DNA from: Nissolia schottii
Lineage: Eukaryota > Streptophyta > Magnoliopsida > Fabales > Fabaceae
NCBI GenBank assembly: GCA_003254905.1
Contig: QANU01066072.1
Span: 181,093 to 245,092, forward strand
Length of the DNA: 64,000 nt
Direction: 5' to 3'
Under the pieces are notes generated by a model. That model was given only the letters and a program-made list of their open reading frames with translations. It was not told the DNA's origin and did not search any database. The position numbers were made by a program, and so were the translations under genes. Every line of letters starts with the position of its first letter. The first letter of the stretch is position 1. Below, one piece after another: positions 24,071 to 36,800 of the stretch.

Positions 24071-27000
24071 ATGGGGAACTGTCAGGCAGCGGAGGCAGCG
24101 ACGGTTGTGATTCATCACCCGGGTGGGAACAAGATCGAGAGGATTTACTGGTCCGTCAGCGCTCGCCACGTCATGGACTCCAACCCTGGCCATTACGTGG
24201 CCCTTGTCATCAACTCACCCACCCTAAACGGCGCGCCGATCAAGCAGTTCAAGCTTCTTCGGCCCAATGATACTCTGCTTATTGGCCAGGTTTACCGCTT
24301 GATCAGTTTCGAAGGTAAGAAGTTACGTATTGTTCTTATTCTTATGTTTGTGTATACATTTAGTTCTACATTATGTTCTTGTTGATCATACATGCATATT
24401 TTGGGTGGGACCACAGAGGTGTTGAAGGAGTTTGCTGCCAAGAAACGTGTTAAGCTCGGGAAATTGCTCATGGAGAGAGGTGGTCTTGGGATTCAGATGA
24501 AGCACAGGGACTCAGGAGATCCCAGTCATAGTGCTGCTAAGGTAATTAAATTCATACATACATACATGCATGCATCATCATCTTATTCACAATAGTTATG
24601 TTTCAAATTAATTGATTAAAGTTCTGGTTAAAAACTACCCTGTTGCATGACTATAAATTGTTCAGAGGAAGTCTCTTCACGTTTCTTTGAATTTGTTTGG
24701 ATCGATTCATTTGTGTATTTTAAAATGAAAAATGTTACTTTGACACCAAATTTTGTGTAATCACCTAATTACCTCTTTTGTAAATACAATGGACCCTCAA
24801 ATGATATGAATTTAATTCTCATGTACGTAAAAAAGATAACTAGGTGATTATATTAAGTTTAATGTCAAAATATCATCACCATTTTAAAAGATTTCTAAGC
24901 AAAAATTTGTTTTTAATTTGAATTTGAATTTCTTCTGTTTTGATACTGAGAGGGGAAAACATAGGGACCAATGGAAAGACTCGCAAATGCACAATGAAGA
25001 GGCATCTTTGATGCCCTTTTTCCCCCGTGTAAATTTTATAGAAAAACTTGTCTTCTGCCACTTAGAAGAATCGGCTTCTTGTTTATTGGAGTACGAATCT
25101 CGAGGCTGATGTTTTCATTTGTTAATTGTGCTTTTTTGATTCTTTTTCTTTAAATTAAACAGTGGATGTGAAATGGAAGAGCTTGAATGCATTGCTGATG
25201 TTTCGCATACCACATGTATGTAACAGCTTGCTTGTAATGGTAAAAAATTGAATTCCAAATTAAATTTAAATTATTTAATTTGAAACATAAAACCGAATTC
25301 AATTCTAATAATAATTTATTTATTGATTTAAAAATAAATCAAATCCAAATAGGTCTAATTTACAATTCAATCTTAGTCCACTAAAAATATATTTCATCTC
25401 TCTTCTCTCTTTCTCCTTTATCTCCACTATTTCTCTCTCCACCTTCTCTCTTCACTTGACTCTCACCTCTTCCGCTCTGCCATCACTTCATCACTTGGTG
25501 AGTGCTCTTTCGGTTGATCGTTGCTTCTCCGACCGACCGCCACTTCTTTATATTGATAGATTCACAAAGTAAATATTACAAAATTAGTGATAAATTGTAT
25601 GTAATAAATTGTATATTGTTAAAAAAAAAATTGAGAGGAAAAGAGAGGAATTGGGAATATAAGTGAGAAACAAATATGTTGAAGAGAAAGATGCGAAAGG
25701 AAAGAGAGAGAGAAAAGAAGATAATTGAGAATAAATGACCGTGTTGTCAGATCCGTGGTGGATAGGGAAGGGACCGATGGAAGAGTTGAGCGACAAAATT
25801 AAAAAATAAAAAAGATAAAGAAGTAAAATAGGTAAAATATATTAGTATAATTGAATTCAATTATTTTTTATTTTAAACATAAGAATTTAAATCATTTTCC
25901 ACTTAAATTCAATTCATGATGGAATTAAATTCAATTCTAGGGCATTGTATCATTCCAAACGGACTGTGAATCGGATTTTAAATTCGTTGATTTTTATTTG
26001 AGATTTTGACAAGTATATAATTAAAAATAATTAAGAGAATTAACTTAAAATTAGGAGTCCCAAGCATCACATTAGGCTCGTGTGGCTAACTTATTTTTCG
26101 GTACTGATACATTGTGATTGCACAAAATGATTGTTTTGATTGCAAGCTTGTACTGGGATATGCGCATCCAGCCATCGACGATCGTTCTATTGTTTCTTCG
26201 GTTCCGATCTGGTGTTAACAAAGTGTACTCTTGATTTATGAAAGTTTAGTGCTATTTAGCTTCTAGTCTAATCCAAGTGATGTTCTTTTATTATTGAGAA
26301 ATTTTTCCTTGGATAGAAGTTTAACATCTTACATTTAAAACATAATAAAAATGAGTTTTATCACTTTTATTACATATCTTAATAAGTATTTTTGAGTTTG
26401 ATTTAATGAGACTCATTTTTATTATGTTTGTACTAAAATGTAAAATGTTAAATCTTTGGTTAAGCAAGAATTTCTCTCTTATTACTTTGATTCACCCATT
26501 TTATATATGCACACAGGTGACCCACATGGAAGCTTAGCAAATACTAGATTCAATTAAATATTAAATTCAATTGATTAGTGGTAATTTTTTTTTCTTCTAA
26601 AAAAGTACGTTCAAAAATGCATGCTCGGCTGTCTGTCCTACAATGATACACACTTTTGTTGTGTCACTTTGTAAATTTCTCTGTTTCTTCTAGTCCCTCA
26701 CTTTATGACAGTGTAAAAGGTACATGAGAATCGTCGTTGAGCTAATCATAGAGGCTGATAATTAAGGATGCTTTTGGTTAAAAGATTCATTTCCTTTAAG
26801 TGATTAGAGTCTCTTGAAAGAGCACTGTTTGTCTCTCAAATATAATCTATATATGATCAATGTGTGTGTGACTAGTAATTAATCGCCACAACAGTAAAAG
26901 GTAAGCATGCCATTCACTATAAGGGATCAAAAGAAACCAAAGTTAAACTAGCATTACTCTTTTTCATTTTTTTAAATCAATTTGAATTGTCATTGTGTGT

Positions 27001-27152
27001 GTCAGGTGGAGGGAGATGGTCACCAAATGAGAAGCAAGGGAGGCAACAGCAGCAGAAACAATAGTACTATTAACAAAGGGAGTGGAAGGCATTTTGGTGG
27101 TGGGGGTCAATGGAGGCCAGCCTTAAAGAGCATTGCAGAAATTGGAACTTGA
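24071..27152 (+). CDS. PADRE (DUF4228) domain protein, small stress-responsive type
   Basis: Three exons: 24071-24314, 24417-24541 and 27006-27152, in frame to 171 residues. The family usually starts MGNCQA, as here. The Gly2 and Cys4 context suits N-myristoylation and palmitoylation, so membrane association is likely (inference). Seen in order: VVIHHPGGNKIERIYWSVSA, then a stretch with PGHYVALVI, then FKLLRPNDTLLIGQVYRLISFEE, which is the conserved PADRE core. A basic segment AAKKRVKLGKLL follows, then a Gly/Asn/Ser-rich tail ending WRPALKSIAEIGT, a common C-terminal motif of this family. Members are induced by pathogens and abiotic stress, but their biochemical function is not known. Intron 2 is 2.46 kb and full of small repeats. 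A TTG lies two codons upstream; the ATG at 24071 is the start. Confidence 0.88.
24724..24888. mobile_element. MITE-like inverted repeat in intron 2 of the PADRE gene
   Basis: The left end AAAATGTTACTTTGACACC ... TAATCACCTAATTA is matched in reverse by TAACTAGGTGATTATA ... AATGTCAAAATATCATCACCATTTT. The arms are about 40 bp and imperfect. No target duplication was established. Confidence 0.5.
25217..25968. mobile_element. Possible degenerate foldback repeat in intron 2 of the PADRE gene
   Basis: AATTGAATTCC- and AACATAA-rich DNA on the left (25230-25300) is mirrored by AATTCAATT and CATTCCAAAC words on the right (25860-25968). A CT-rich stretch at 25400-25470 faces a GA-rich stretch at 25630-25720. 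The symmetry is weak and the ends are approximate. Confidence 0.35.
26296..26476. mobile_element. MITE with about 60-bp TIRs in intron 2 of the PADRE gene
   Basis: The left arm GAGAAATTTTTCCTTGG ... AACATAATAAAAATGAGT pairs with the right arm ACTCATTTTTATTATGTT ... CAAGAATTTCTC. TTATTA adjoins both ends and may be the target duplication. It is about 180 bp and non-coding. Confidence 0.65.
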
Positions 27153-28400
27153 ACGATACTTTTGGTTTTACCTCACTTCACTCCCATGATAACAAAAAGC
27201 AAGCAGCAACCCTCCCTTTCTTTCACTCTTCCCAACGCTTTCATAGTAGATTACTTTCTTTCCGATGTCAAAATAAATGTCACTTTTACTTTATAATTTA
27301 TCTATAAATTAGTTTATAAACAATAATAACAAAATGTAAAAGTGATACTTAATTTGACCACGGATGGAGAACTATATACCTAGGTTTGGAGTTAAACGGA
27401 TGTAGCATTCTCTTTGAAAGGACAAGCACGTATAAAATATAAATCATGAGATCATAATTACCCATCATCAACTCTCTCGTATCTTCATTATAATTTTCAG
27501 CGGGCTAGCCAATGGCGTCATTGTATTGTTTTTGTTAGAACTAATTTAACATGTACTAGCTTTGTTTGGACATATACTTGCTTTGTTTGGACGTTCGTAG
27601 TCTTTACCTTTGAAATTTGTCACTAGTACTTGTTTGTGGAGATTTTGGATATACTATGCAGTCTGTTTGAAAATATAAGGTGTGAGATAAAAACTGAACC
27701 AAACATAACTAATGGGTTTAGAGTCTGGTAATTTCGAGATAGAGCATAAATAGCGGTGTAAGACAACCTTTTTTTATTGAGCCAACTTGTGTGGTTGCGG
27801 TAGGCTTACTCAAGTTTTAATATGGTGTAAAAATATATTAAGTTTTTAATGAGATGAGATTTATTTATTTATAAAAAATTACTCAACTTATAAATTAACT
27901 TATTTACTCTTATGAATAATACTTGATGTATGTTATTTATAAAAGTGGATATGTTAAATGGTAAAGTCTTTAAAATATTACTTTTACAGAAATGCTTTGT
28001 GTACATCTTAAACTCATACACTTGTACATACACCCTCAAATTATATGCAATTAATGACAATTATACAGAATACAATAAACTTTCCTTATTTAGAAAATCA
28101 TGCACTCCCACGCAATTTTCTCAACGACATCATAAACAACACACTCAACGTGATTTTATCAATTATATCACAAACGAAACCTACATTCTAAGCTTGAGAA
28201 TCCGCCATAACCAACACAACACCAGAAACGTGAGCTCGTTTTTGCAGAAAGCATCAGCAGGAACGAAAGCAATACGAGACAATCCATTGTTGATAATCCT
28301 AATCCTATTTGTTGGTGATTGAAAGCAATTCGTTTTTGTCATTTTTCCATGGAGAGTTTTGTTGTTTCTCCATGTTCATTGTTTGATCTGTGAAATTCTC
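27153..28400. other. Intergenic region, no gene recognised
   Basis: The first part is the 3' UTR of the PADRE gene. An open frame at 27930-28322 has low-complexity composition and no recognisable domain, and it is not reported as a gene. Confidence 0.45.
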
Positions 28401-28859
28401 GTGCATAATAGTAATGCACAAACTTTATACGTTATGGTGCACAAACTTTATATGAATTAGTGCACAAACTTTACACACACACAGAGAGTTATGAAATGTA
28501 ATTCACATTTGTTTGTTGCATTCTCAATTTTATAACTATAAATGCACATACATTATAAACACGTGTACACAAAATTTATACATTCTCATGCAGAAACATC
28601 ACTGATATGCATAGAACTTATAGTTAAGTATACTGATATGCAAAATACAGTATTGGAGTGAACAAACTTTATATGGGTTCTTGCACAAACATTATTTGAT
28701 GGAGTGCACAAACATTATCCAACAAGTCATAGGTTCTGTTGCTATTGAGGAAGAAGAGGTTGACATGCATTTTGACACATTACAAACATTAGTTTTCTTT
28801 GGCGATTGATATGGTGTATCGATGTTTAGGTCGAATGTTGGCCGCGACATGATGACCAA

Positions 28860-30960
28860 CTCTTCTAGACATCAGGTAGGAGTGGCAGGGGGCGTGACGA
28901 TGGCCAACGGAGGGATAACGTCGAGGGAGGTGGGGGTGGATTCGTTGGTGACCAGGTGCTGCGTAAATGCTAACAGGCCAAACGATGATGGGGGCGGCGA
29001 AGTGGGTTGTGCATCTTGTTGTGTTGGGGTCAATGACCCCAAGGAGAACGACGGGGGGACCATTTCGTCAGCACCCTCTCCCAAGATGCCTGTCACCACC
29101 CTCTGGACAACATTGTCCAGTGATTGCTCACTAGCAATGTTGTCCTCATCGTCCCGTGGACTGCAAATGGAAAATATATTCTGTCAGAAAATTTGCATAC
29201 TTTATACAAAACAATGCAAAAAATTATAGGGTCACCCGGTATTGAGGCAGAATATAAGCAAGTATTATTGTTGCATAAACTTTATTGAAATTTTTGCAAG
29301 GTACTTGCCTATGCACAGCAGTGGTTGGAGTAGATAACACGGTAGCAGCGGTGTCCCCCTCTGCAATTGGCGCATTAGGTTGCAGTGTGACTGCTTCATC
29401 TGCAACCGGCTTGTCGAGTTGTGTGAGTAGCAATATGCGATAATAAACATCCTCGTTTATTGTGGCATCATCCGCGTCACTTTCGGTGGGGGGATCAGGT
29501 GTAGGTGCTACGATTAGCTTCTTGTTTAGCCTCCGTCGCTTGTAGACATTCTTCACATTCCTCCTGCCCCCACTTCTTTCTTTGTTGGTAAGCTCGAATG
29601 TGTCCTTAGGCTGGGCCCTGACCTTTTTCGACCTCCTAGGAACAATTTTCACCATTCCCTAACATATCAGTAAACAACTGCACCATTAGTAATTTAGTAA
29701 GATGAAGCAAAACAAAAACAGACATGTATAAACTTGCCCTCTCCTGCTTCACCTTCTCCTTCATTCGAGCATATGTCCAATACCTCACCCACGGTGGGAA
29801 TGGATCATTGAGCAGGTCAAACAGGCTAAACATGTCCTTGTGGAAGTACAGGACTTTGTTTAGGTAGGATAATGTGTTAGTGACGTACATTATATAATAA
29901 AATTTATGTGCACAAAACTTTACAGTACTCATACACAAACTTTATATGATACTATGCATAAACTTTACACATACTGTAGCCAAGTTACACACAGAATATA
30001 AAGAGTGGACAAACTTTATTATAACAGTTGAACATGTTAACTTATCAATAATAGTAGATAAAAAGCAGGAGCACACATAATACGTCCAAGACATATAAGC
30101 AGCCGATTATTGTCTTGAGCTTGTTTTTGCTGTACTGCCAGATCTCGTCGACAATGTACTCGTGGAAGTAATTACTCCAGTTGTAACGCTGAGGGTTGTC
30201 TACATCCACAATTGCCATCAGGTAAGCCGAACTTGACATCGGATAAGTGTTTGGGCACAGAAAGCATTTTAATGCTGCCATTAAAAATGCCCTCCAAAAA
30301 GTTTGCCCAACAGGGTTCTCCCTGACCTTTGAGATAAGTTGGACGAGGGTCTTCTTGAAGGGGGAAAACATCGCAACATGTTCAAGACTGACCTTGGTGA
30401 ATCGGTCCCCTGCACAATTAAATTGGAAACACGATCATCATTAATGTGCGTGTGTGTGCTTTTTTTTTTGTAAAAATAAAAAAAATATATTCAAATAAGC
30501 AAGTGAAGAATTTGTGCGCATAATTTACCATGATATGACAGCCCTAGTGCACTGCCGATCAGCTCTGTCTTAACATCCACCCTCCTGGATGGAGTGTTAA
30601 GAAAATTACCATTAAGGTCATAAGAGTCAGCAAATGCTAGCATTGAAGGGTGGTCTACTTGACCACCCTCTATTTCTAGCTATGGGTCAAAACCCATTGA
30701 CAAAACATTTTCCCGTTGTTTGCGGGTCAATGCTGCGCAAACCTTTGCCAATTGATTGGTTGAGCAATGTGTCTCAATTTTGCATTGCATAAATTAAAAC
30801 AATATATGGTGTCAAGGCAGTTACACACACTTAAATGGATTAGATGGATAAAGTTTAGTTGTTTATTACCTTTCTGCTCTTAGGGTCATCGCAGGTGTTG
30901 TCTATTAATGCCAGAGCTTTTTTGCCGGCGTCCTTAGCAACAACCTTAACAATTAACATC
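28860..30960 (-). pseudogene. Decayed transposon-derived gene, DUF1985/plant-mobile-domain-like N-terminal part
   Basis: Minus-strand pieces read in order. About 30955-30870: KDAGKKALALIDNTCDDPKSRK. About 30770-30530: LAKVCAALTRKQRENVLSMGFDP, an in-frame TAG at 30682-30680, then the segment with PSMLAFADSY and TELIGSALGLSYHG. 30410-30045: RFTKVSLEHVAMFSPFKK, FLMAALKCFLCPNTYPMSSS, DVDNPQRYNWSNY and GCLYVLDVL. 29900-29730: FHKDMFSLFDLLND. 29655-29310: a lysine/arginine-rich then acidic segment. 29163-28860: a Pro/Thr-rich segment. The FLCP...DVDNPQRYNW...GCLY pattern recalls the long plant proteins carried by Mutator-like elements with a C-terminal Ulp1-like peptidase. That peptidase is not seen here. 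The stop codon and missing C-terminus argue for a relic. Family placement is from memory. Confidence 0.55.
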
Positions 30961-31090
30961 ACGAATTTAATTCAAAAGCTTTTAACAAAAAAGGAGTGAC
31001 CATAAATCCAAACTACAGAAACAAGAGTGCACAAATATTACATGACAGATGCACAAATATTACAACAAAGATGCACAAACTTTAGAGAGA

Positions 31091-31333
31091 AGAAGTCAGA
31101 ATAGCAAAAAAGTGGGATGTAAGCAACTCGTACACAAATTGCACAAACTTTATCATGCATGGTGCACAAACTTTATCATGCTTAGTGCACAAACATTATA
31201 CACATCTGTACACAAATGACTCACTAACTTACTCGAAAAACAAAGATGGTTGTTAAATCGTTATTTAAACTAAATGTAATCAAACAAAACTCGAAGAAAG
31301 CTAGATGGAAAGTAAATCGATGAACAAAACCCT
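31091..31333. repeat. Direct repeat, copy 1 (partner 31371-31601)
   Basis: AGAAGTCAGAATAGCAAAAA, GTGGGATG, TCATGCTTAGTGCACAAACA, CTAACTTACTCGAAAAACAAAG, AACAAAACTCGAAGAAAGCTAG and AAACCCTAA recur in the same order about 280 bp downstream with few changes. The copy includes three of the cacaaac motifs. Confidence 0.85.
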
Positions 31334-31370
31334 AATACCAATAGTACAGTACACTATAGATGCACAAACA

Positions 31371-31601
31371 TTAGAGATAAGAAGTCAAAATAACAAAAAC
31401 GTGGGATGCAAGTAACTCATACACAAAGTGCACAAACTTTATCATGCTTAGTGCACAAACATTATACACATCCATATACAAATGATGCACTAACTTACTC
31501 GAAAAACAAAGATCGTTGTTAAATTGTTCTTTAAACCAAATGCAATCAAACAAAACTCGAAGAAAGCTAGACGGAAAGCAAATTGATGAACAAACCCTAA
31601 A
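31371..31601. repeat. Direct repeat, copy 2 (partner 31091-31333)
   Basis: A slightly shorter, diverged copy of 31091-31333, ending in AAACCCTAA near the probable 5' side of the minus-strand transposon gene. The pair probably arose by local duplication. Confidence 0.85.
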
Positions 31602-32349
31602 CCATGAACTCAGTTTCGATGTACTCACTAGTGGTTATTTTCTTGTGTAATCTTCGTTTGCGTTTGATAAATCGTTGTGCAGAGAGCACAGTGAGTTACA
31701 TATGAGAGACAAGAGTGAAGAGAGATGATGAGAGTGAAGAGAGAAGATGATGAGAGTGAAGAGAGAACGAAGGATGAGAACGATAAGAGTGAAGAGAGAA
31801 AACTAACGTTTTTGTGAATTCTATTTTTCGAAGCAAGAAAGTGAAAGCAGGAAGGGTTATACACGTACAATTACTTTTATTAGCACGTGACTGATTTTTG
31901 TTAGAACAAAGGAAGAGAGTAAATATCCTGAAAAACGCTGTAGAGAAACCTCAAAGAAAATATGGTACTAAACAGGTCCTTAGTTAGAGGTTGCACTTCC
32001 CTGAAGTATTCTGCCTTTTCTGTCAACTCATTGTTCACGGAATTTGGAGAATTCTATCTTCTTAGCTAAATTGGTTCCTTTCCGTGTATAAATTGTACTA
32101 ATTATTAATCCAATCTACAATCAGAAGACTTTTGCTTTCAAAGTACTAATATCTCTTATACCCGCATGAAGATGAGGTGAACACGAAATCATGGATGCCT
32201 CTATGGCAAGTGTTGAGGGTTTTTTTTTAACTAACTTGGATCAAGCTTATTTTTTATGGACCATGCGATGTTGTACCACAAATTTATACTTTGATCCTTT
32301 TGAGTGAATGAGGATAAATTAAAACATAAAATCTGATAACTTCTAAGAA

Positions 32350-32427
<78 letters not shown>

Positions 32428-33842
32428 ATATGAAATACAAGGGATAAACAAAACTAGCCAAAATCTTAGTGATGGTAGTACATTATGATCATGATGATTA
32501 ATCAAAAAAAAATTATGATCATGATGAATTAATCTGCATGCCATTCTTAATGATAGCCTGAAGCGATTGTAAGCAGCTAAAGCCCTACGAGAAAATAATG
32601 TTGCCATTGACTCCACACTCTTCAACAGAGCAATTTAGATTTTAGAGTCAGAATAAAAGGAAAGGATCCTCCACTTATATCTAAAAAAGCCAAAAATTTT
32701 CTGGTAGTGCTAGCTCCATTATGCACCATTCGCAAATTCAATTTTGTGCGTACATTGATTTGCTTTGTTTTGAATGAATCATAGGTCAATGATGCAATCA
32801 CTTTATCCCCTCATTTTAGGACATCTTTGCCTTTCTATGAAAAGCTTGGGTTTTTTTTTTTTTTTTTCTTTTTCAATAAACATTGTCTATATGGTTTGTG
32901 TTTAATTTTAATTTAATTTTCTCGACATATGTTTGCACTTTCTTGCTTATTCTTGAGAGGGATATGACCTCCAGCTAAGGAAAGTGACCTGATTATTCCC
33001 GCTTATTTTTTAGTAGTATAATCTATTGTTCAATGAACCAATAATGATGCTTTAAGTTAAGTGTTTTATTTTTTATTTTGTGAGGGCTTCAGTGTTTGCG
33101 TTAACCTACTAAAAATCGCAAATCGCATATAATTAGTTAAAAGTGTTTGAAACCATTGTTTTCAGATGTTCTGACTTGGTCCAAAGAGATGATGAGTATG
33201 GTGGTGGTGATATTCCTTAAAGGTACCAAACTTTGATGTTTCCAAGCGTGTTTGATAAAATCTATAAAAAATTTTAATGACAAAGTTAGAACACAATTTT
33301 GTGTAAGATGTGTAATGGACAAAACTTACCCTTATCACGTTGGACTTCCTTGTATTTATAGTGTGAACACCTAAAAAAGAGTCGTGCTCCTCGTGGTGTG
33401 CTTGGTGGTAATCGTGGAGTTTTTCTCCCCATGATGGAATAACCATCCACTATCTCTTGGAAGGTGAACAGGTTGCAGTGTGGGTCTTACTAGACCATGT
33501 ATATAATCTGAAGATGGATTGGTCCTTTTGCATCACTTCATTGGGTCTGGTATTGGGCCTATAGGACGAGTCCTGTAAAGTAGACTTTCGCACTAATCAT
33601 TATTTATTTTGGGCTTGAAGTAAGGCGTTTCACACTAATTAATATTTACCTTTTTCAAAATATAACAAGGCCCTTTTCGGGGCATCTATCAGCTTGGGTT
33701 GGGCCAAAGGTCGGTTTGCTTAACAAAAACGTACTTAAGAATAACCCAATGAAAATTGCAGAATTATCCCCCAACTTTTGGCGTATTTTGAACGCGCGCC
33801 TCTTCTTCCTCTTTCTTTCCGTCTCCAAACTCAGCCACAACG
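31602..33842. other. Intergenic region with GA-rich minisatellite and possible LTR debris
   Basis: 31700-31800 is a GA-rich minisatellite (GAGAGTGAAGAGAGAAGATGAT-like units). 33320-33640 has several phrases (CTTGTATTTATAG, GGGTCTTACTAGACC, GGGCCTATAGGACGAGTCC) that read like retroelement LTR sequence, but no ends were found. 33700-33842 is presumably the promoter and leader of the NEMP-like gene. Confidence 0.4.
32351..32427. repeat. Compound microsatellite (TTA)14(TTG)11
   Basis: Uninterrupted TTA units to about 32393, then TTG units to 32427. It is translated as an Asn run on the opposite strand, which is not a gene. Confidence 0.95.
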
Positions 33843-36800
33843 ATGGCGGGAACTCGTTCTCTACGCGCTGCTCCTTCTCCTTCCACCCTTCTCCTATTCT
33901 GTATTTTCGCTTCTTCTGTTCCGGTATTCGCCGACGAACGTTCCTTATGTACGCATTCCTTTCCCTTTCTCTCCTATTTTGTATTTTCCATTCTAAATTT
34001 GTAACGTAGGGTTTTACCGTCATTGGTGGTACTCGTTGTGCTTTTTTTTTTTTTTTTCTACTTAAAAGGTTCGGTTGCTTAAATGTTTAATTGTTACGCG
34101 ATGCAATAAAAGATACCGAAAATATCTTTAGTAATTTCCTGATTATAAAAAAATTCGTGCTGAATTTCTGTTAGTTAATATTCCGTTGAAGTTTTAAAAT
34201 TCTGTACAAACTGCTTCTTCAAGTAAAGATCATATTTTTGGAGTGTTGGGCTACAATTGTGTACTACTTTCTCCCCTATAGAGGATAGGTGTTGATTTTT
34301 ATCACATGTAGTACGTGCTATGTAGATGTAAATCTGGTGTCATGTGCATTGTGAAATTTGGCTTATTCCTTTTCCTTTTATTCCTTTTGTAGGTCTTAAC
34401 CAAAATTCGACGCTGCAGCTATCGCGTGGCTTGCCTGTGGGGAACTCTCCGGGTTCTAAGCTTGGTGCTACTGTGCTTGTCGAACGAGTTAGGATATGTG
34501 GACTGTCAAGGTTAAGAAACCTTAGTAAATTTGCTCACTCCATGAAAGTGAAGGTGTTTCCTGCAGATTCAAATGTTCGTGTGCCAAGCATAGAGATTTG
34601 TTTTCATAGGTGAGTATTTGCACTAGGTTATGTTGCTCTCAAATGTTGTATATGTTTGATGTTTCAGGTCTATCTACTGTTGACCCGATTCATTGTGTAT
34701 GTAAATGAATATGTACTTTATTGATGAGATTGGATCTAGTGATTTATTGTATTGATGAGTGAACATGATGAACTTCATTCGTTCTGGGCAAGAACATTGC
34801 TTTACACCACGTCTGAAATTGACCATGTGATGGGTATCAATTCCCTTTATAACTGACAAGTGTCCTGTATTGAACTAGGATTTGGAAAATGATCTATGTA
34901 ATTAACTTATACATTTTTGTGTATCTTCTTCAGAAATGCATCTCTTGCAGTAGGGATGTGCCCACAAGGCCAGTGGGAGAAAGTTGCCAAGGGTTCTTGG
35001 GCTCGAGCAATGTCTCCTTTTGACCAAAGGCTCTTAGATTTAAGAACTGCTGGCTCAACACTGGAAAATTGTAAGGTGACTGTTGAAGAAGGTAAATGCT
35101 CTTAGTTGTATTTGTTAGCTTTGTGACATGCTATTGATCCCTCTTTAAGAAAAGTGCTGGCACTAATTATTTTTTCCTATCCATTGCAGAATTTTTTGCA
35201 CATCGGATTGTATTGTTAATATTGGGTATTATTTTGATGAGTTTGGCATCCTTCTTGAGCAAATCATTAGCATTTTATTATAGCAGTGCAATGGCAATTG
35301 GAATAATTCTTGTGATGTTGTTGATTCTTTATCAGGTAATTTATTTCTGTTCGTCAAATTTTTGAAATTTGGAATGTTTAATATACAATATTATATGCTG
35401 TCTAAGATGAATCTTCCAGTGGAGCAATCAACCAAGACGTCTACTTCAACTCTTCCTCTAAAAAAAACTACTCCTATCCATTCTTTGTGGATTACTTTAT
35501 CTGATTCATATTTTGTTTTGATTCATCTTGGGTGGTCTTAAATTCTTAATGCTCATGGCAACATAGACATTGTTAGCGGCTGAAATTGTGTAACCTAATT
35601 TGTTAGATTTTATTTAATTTTATAATTTTAATTGATTCAAGTAGTTTGGGATGGATTTTGTTGAATATCGTGCAAGTGTAAAGACTAGAACAACTAACAA
35701 GTTTTGTACATGCCGAAATTCAAAAGTATCATGTGGTAGCTGGTTGTTGACGCCAAAATTCAGTTCTCTTTCTAATGATGCTTTGATGACTAGCTTGCAA
35801 ACTGTTATAAAAATTATCTCTTTTGCAATCTGATGCTCATATTTGATAAAAATTTCTTCTTGGCCTTAACATGTAATTTGCCTCTTCTAATTGACAGGGA
35901 ATGAAACTTCTTCCAACTGGTCGGAAGAGTTCCCTTGCTATATTTTTATATTCATCTGCTGTAAGTGTATCGTCAACACACATCACTTTCATTTCATACA
36001 CTAACTTTTGATGAATGGGGATCATATAGTTCTAAACATTCTTTGAATCAGGTTGGTTTTGGGACTTTTCTCCTTCGTTATGTGCCTGGCTTACTTCGTT
36101 CAGTGCTTGCAGAGTTAGGAATTGATGAAGACATGTATAATCCTGTATGTAAGTTATCTCCATTTTTTCTGAAAATTAGATTTGTTATTTGACATTTAAT
36201 TTCATTTCACTTCTCTCATTTGTATTCTGAATCATGGTGTAAACTTGTGATGGTTCACTTCTTTCCCCTATTAATTTTAACCATTAACTATCAAAGAATT
36301 TATGTCCTTGTAAAATGGCTCCTTAAAGATGACTTATGAAAGGTTTCTAAGTTTCTAAATTCTTGTTAGTTCATATATATATTTAAAAAAAAAAAACTGT
36401 GGAAGAATGAAAGTATTAACTTCCCATGGTCAGTCCAAAGCTCGGGTTAAGGTGGAAGGTTGGCATTTGGCTAACAGCCAGCTGTAAAACCCAGGTAGTA
36501 GGATGTTTCTTGGAATCCATGTGGTACAAAGAAAACAAGTCTTGCTGTGTTCAGTGTCAGTGGGAAGAGGCGCACTACATGGGCTGAATGCAGTGAAAAA
36601 TGAGGGCTGCTTAGTTAGAGGCTTGGATATGGTTAAAGAAATGCAAGGCATCATGACTCTCAACGGAGTTGGGGGGGGGGAGGAGGGAGGAGAATGAGAA
36701 ACCCAAGAATGCTAAGATCAATATTGGGAACTTGGAAAGACTATTGTTTTTGTATGCTAAGTTGGGGCTGACTTCAATCAAATTCGACTTCCAACATCAG

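Larger units (their letters stand above)
28405..31475 (+). repeat. Dispersed GTGCACAAACTTTAT motif in clusters with about 23-bp spacing
   Basis: About 20 copies of RTGCACAAACWTTAT and close variants, all in plus orientation. Clusters lie at about 28413-28475, 28655-28725, 29909-30020, 31025-31205 and 31357-31470. Within clusters the spacing is mostly 21-25 bp. They sit in the non-coding parts (flanks and apparent introns) of the transposon-derived gene on the opposite strand. Confidence 0.8.

Noticed and set aside
27930..28322. 130-codon plus-strand frame
   Set aside because: AT-rich composition with Ile/Asn/Tyr bias, no domain, no splice context; likely chance.
32284..32625. 113-codon frame with a 26-Asn run
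   Set aside because: The Asn run is the translated (TTA)n(TTG)n microsatellite; flanks show no coding features.
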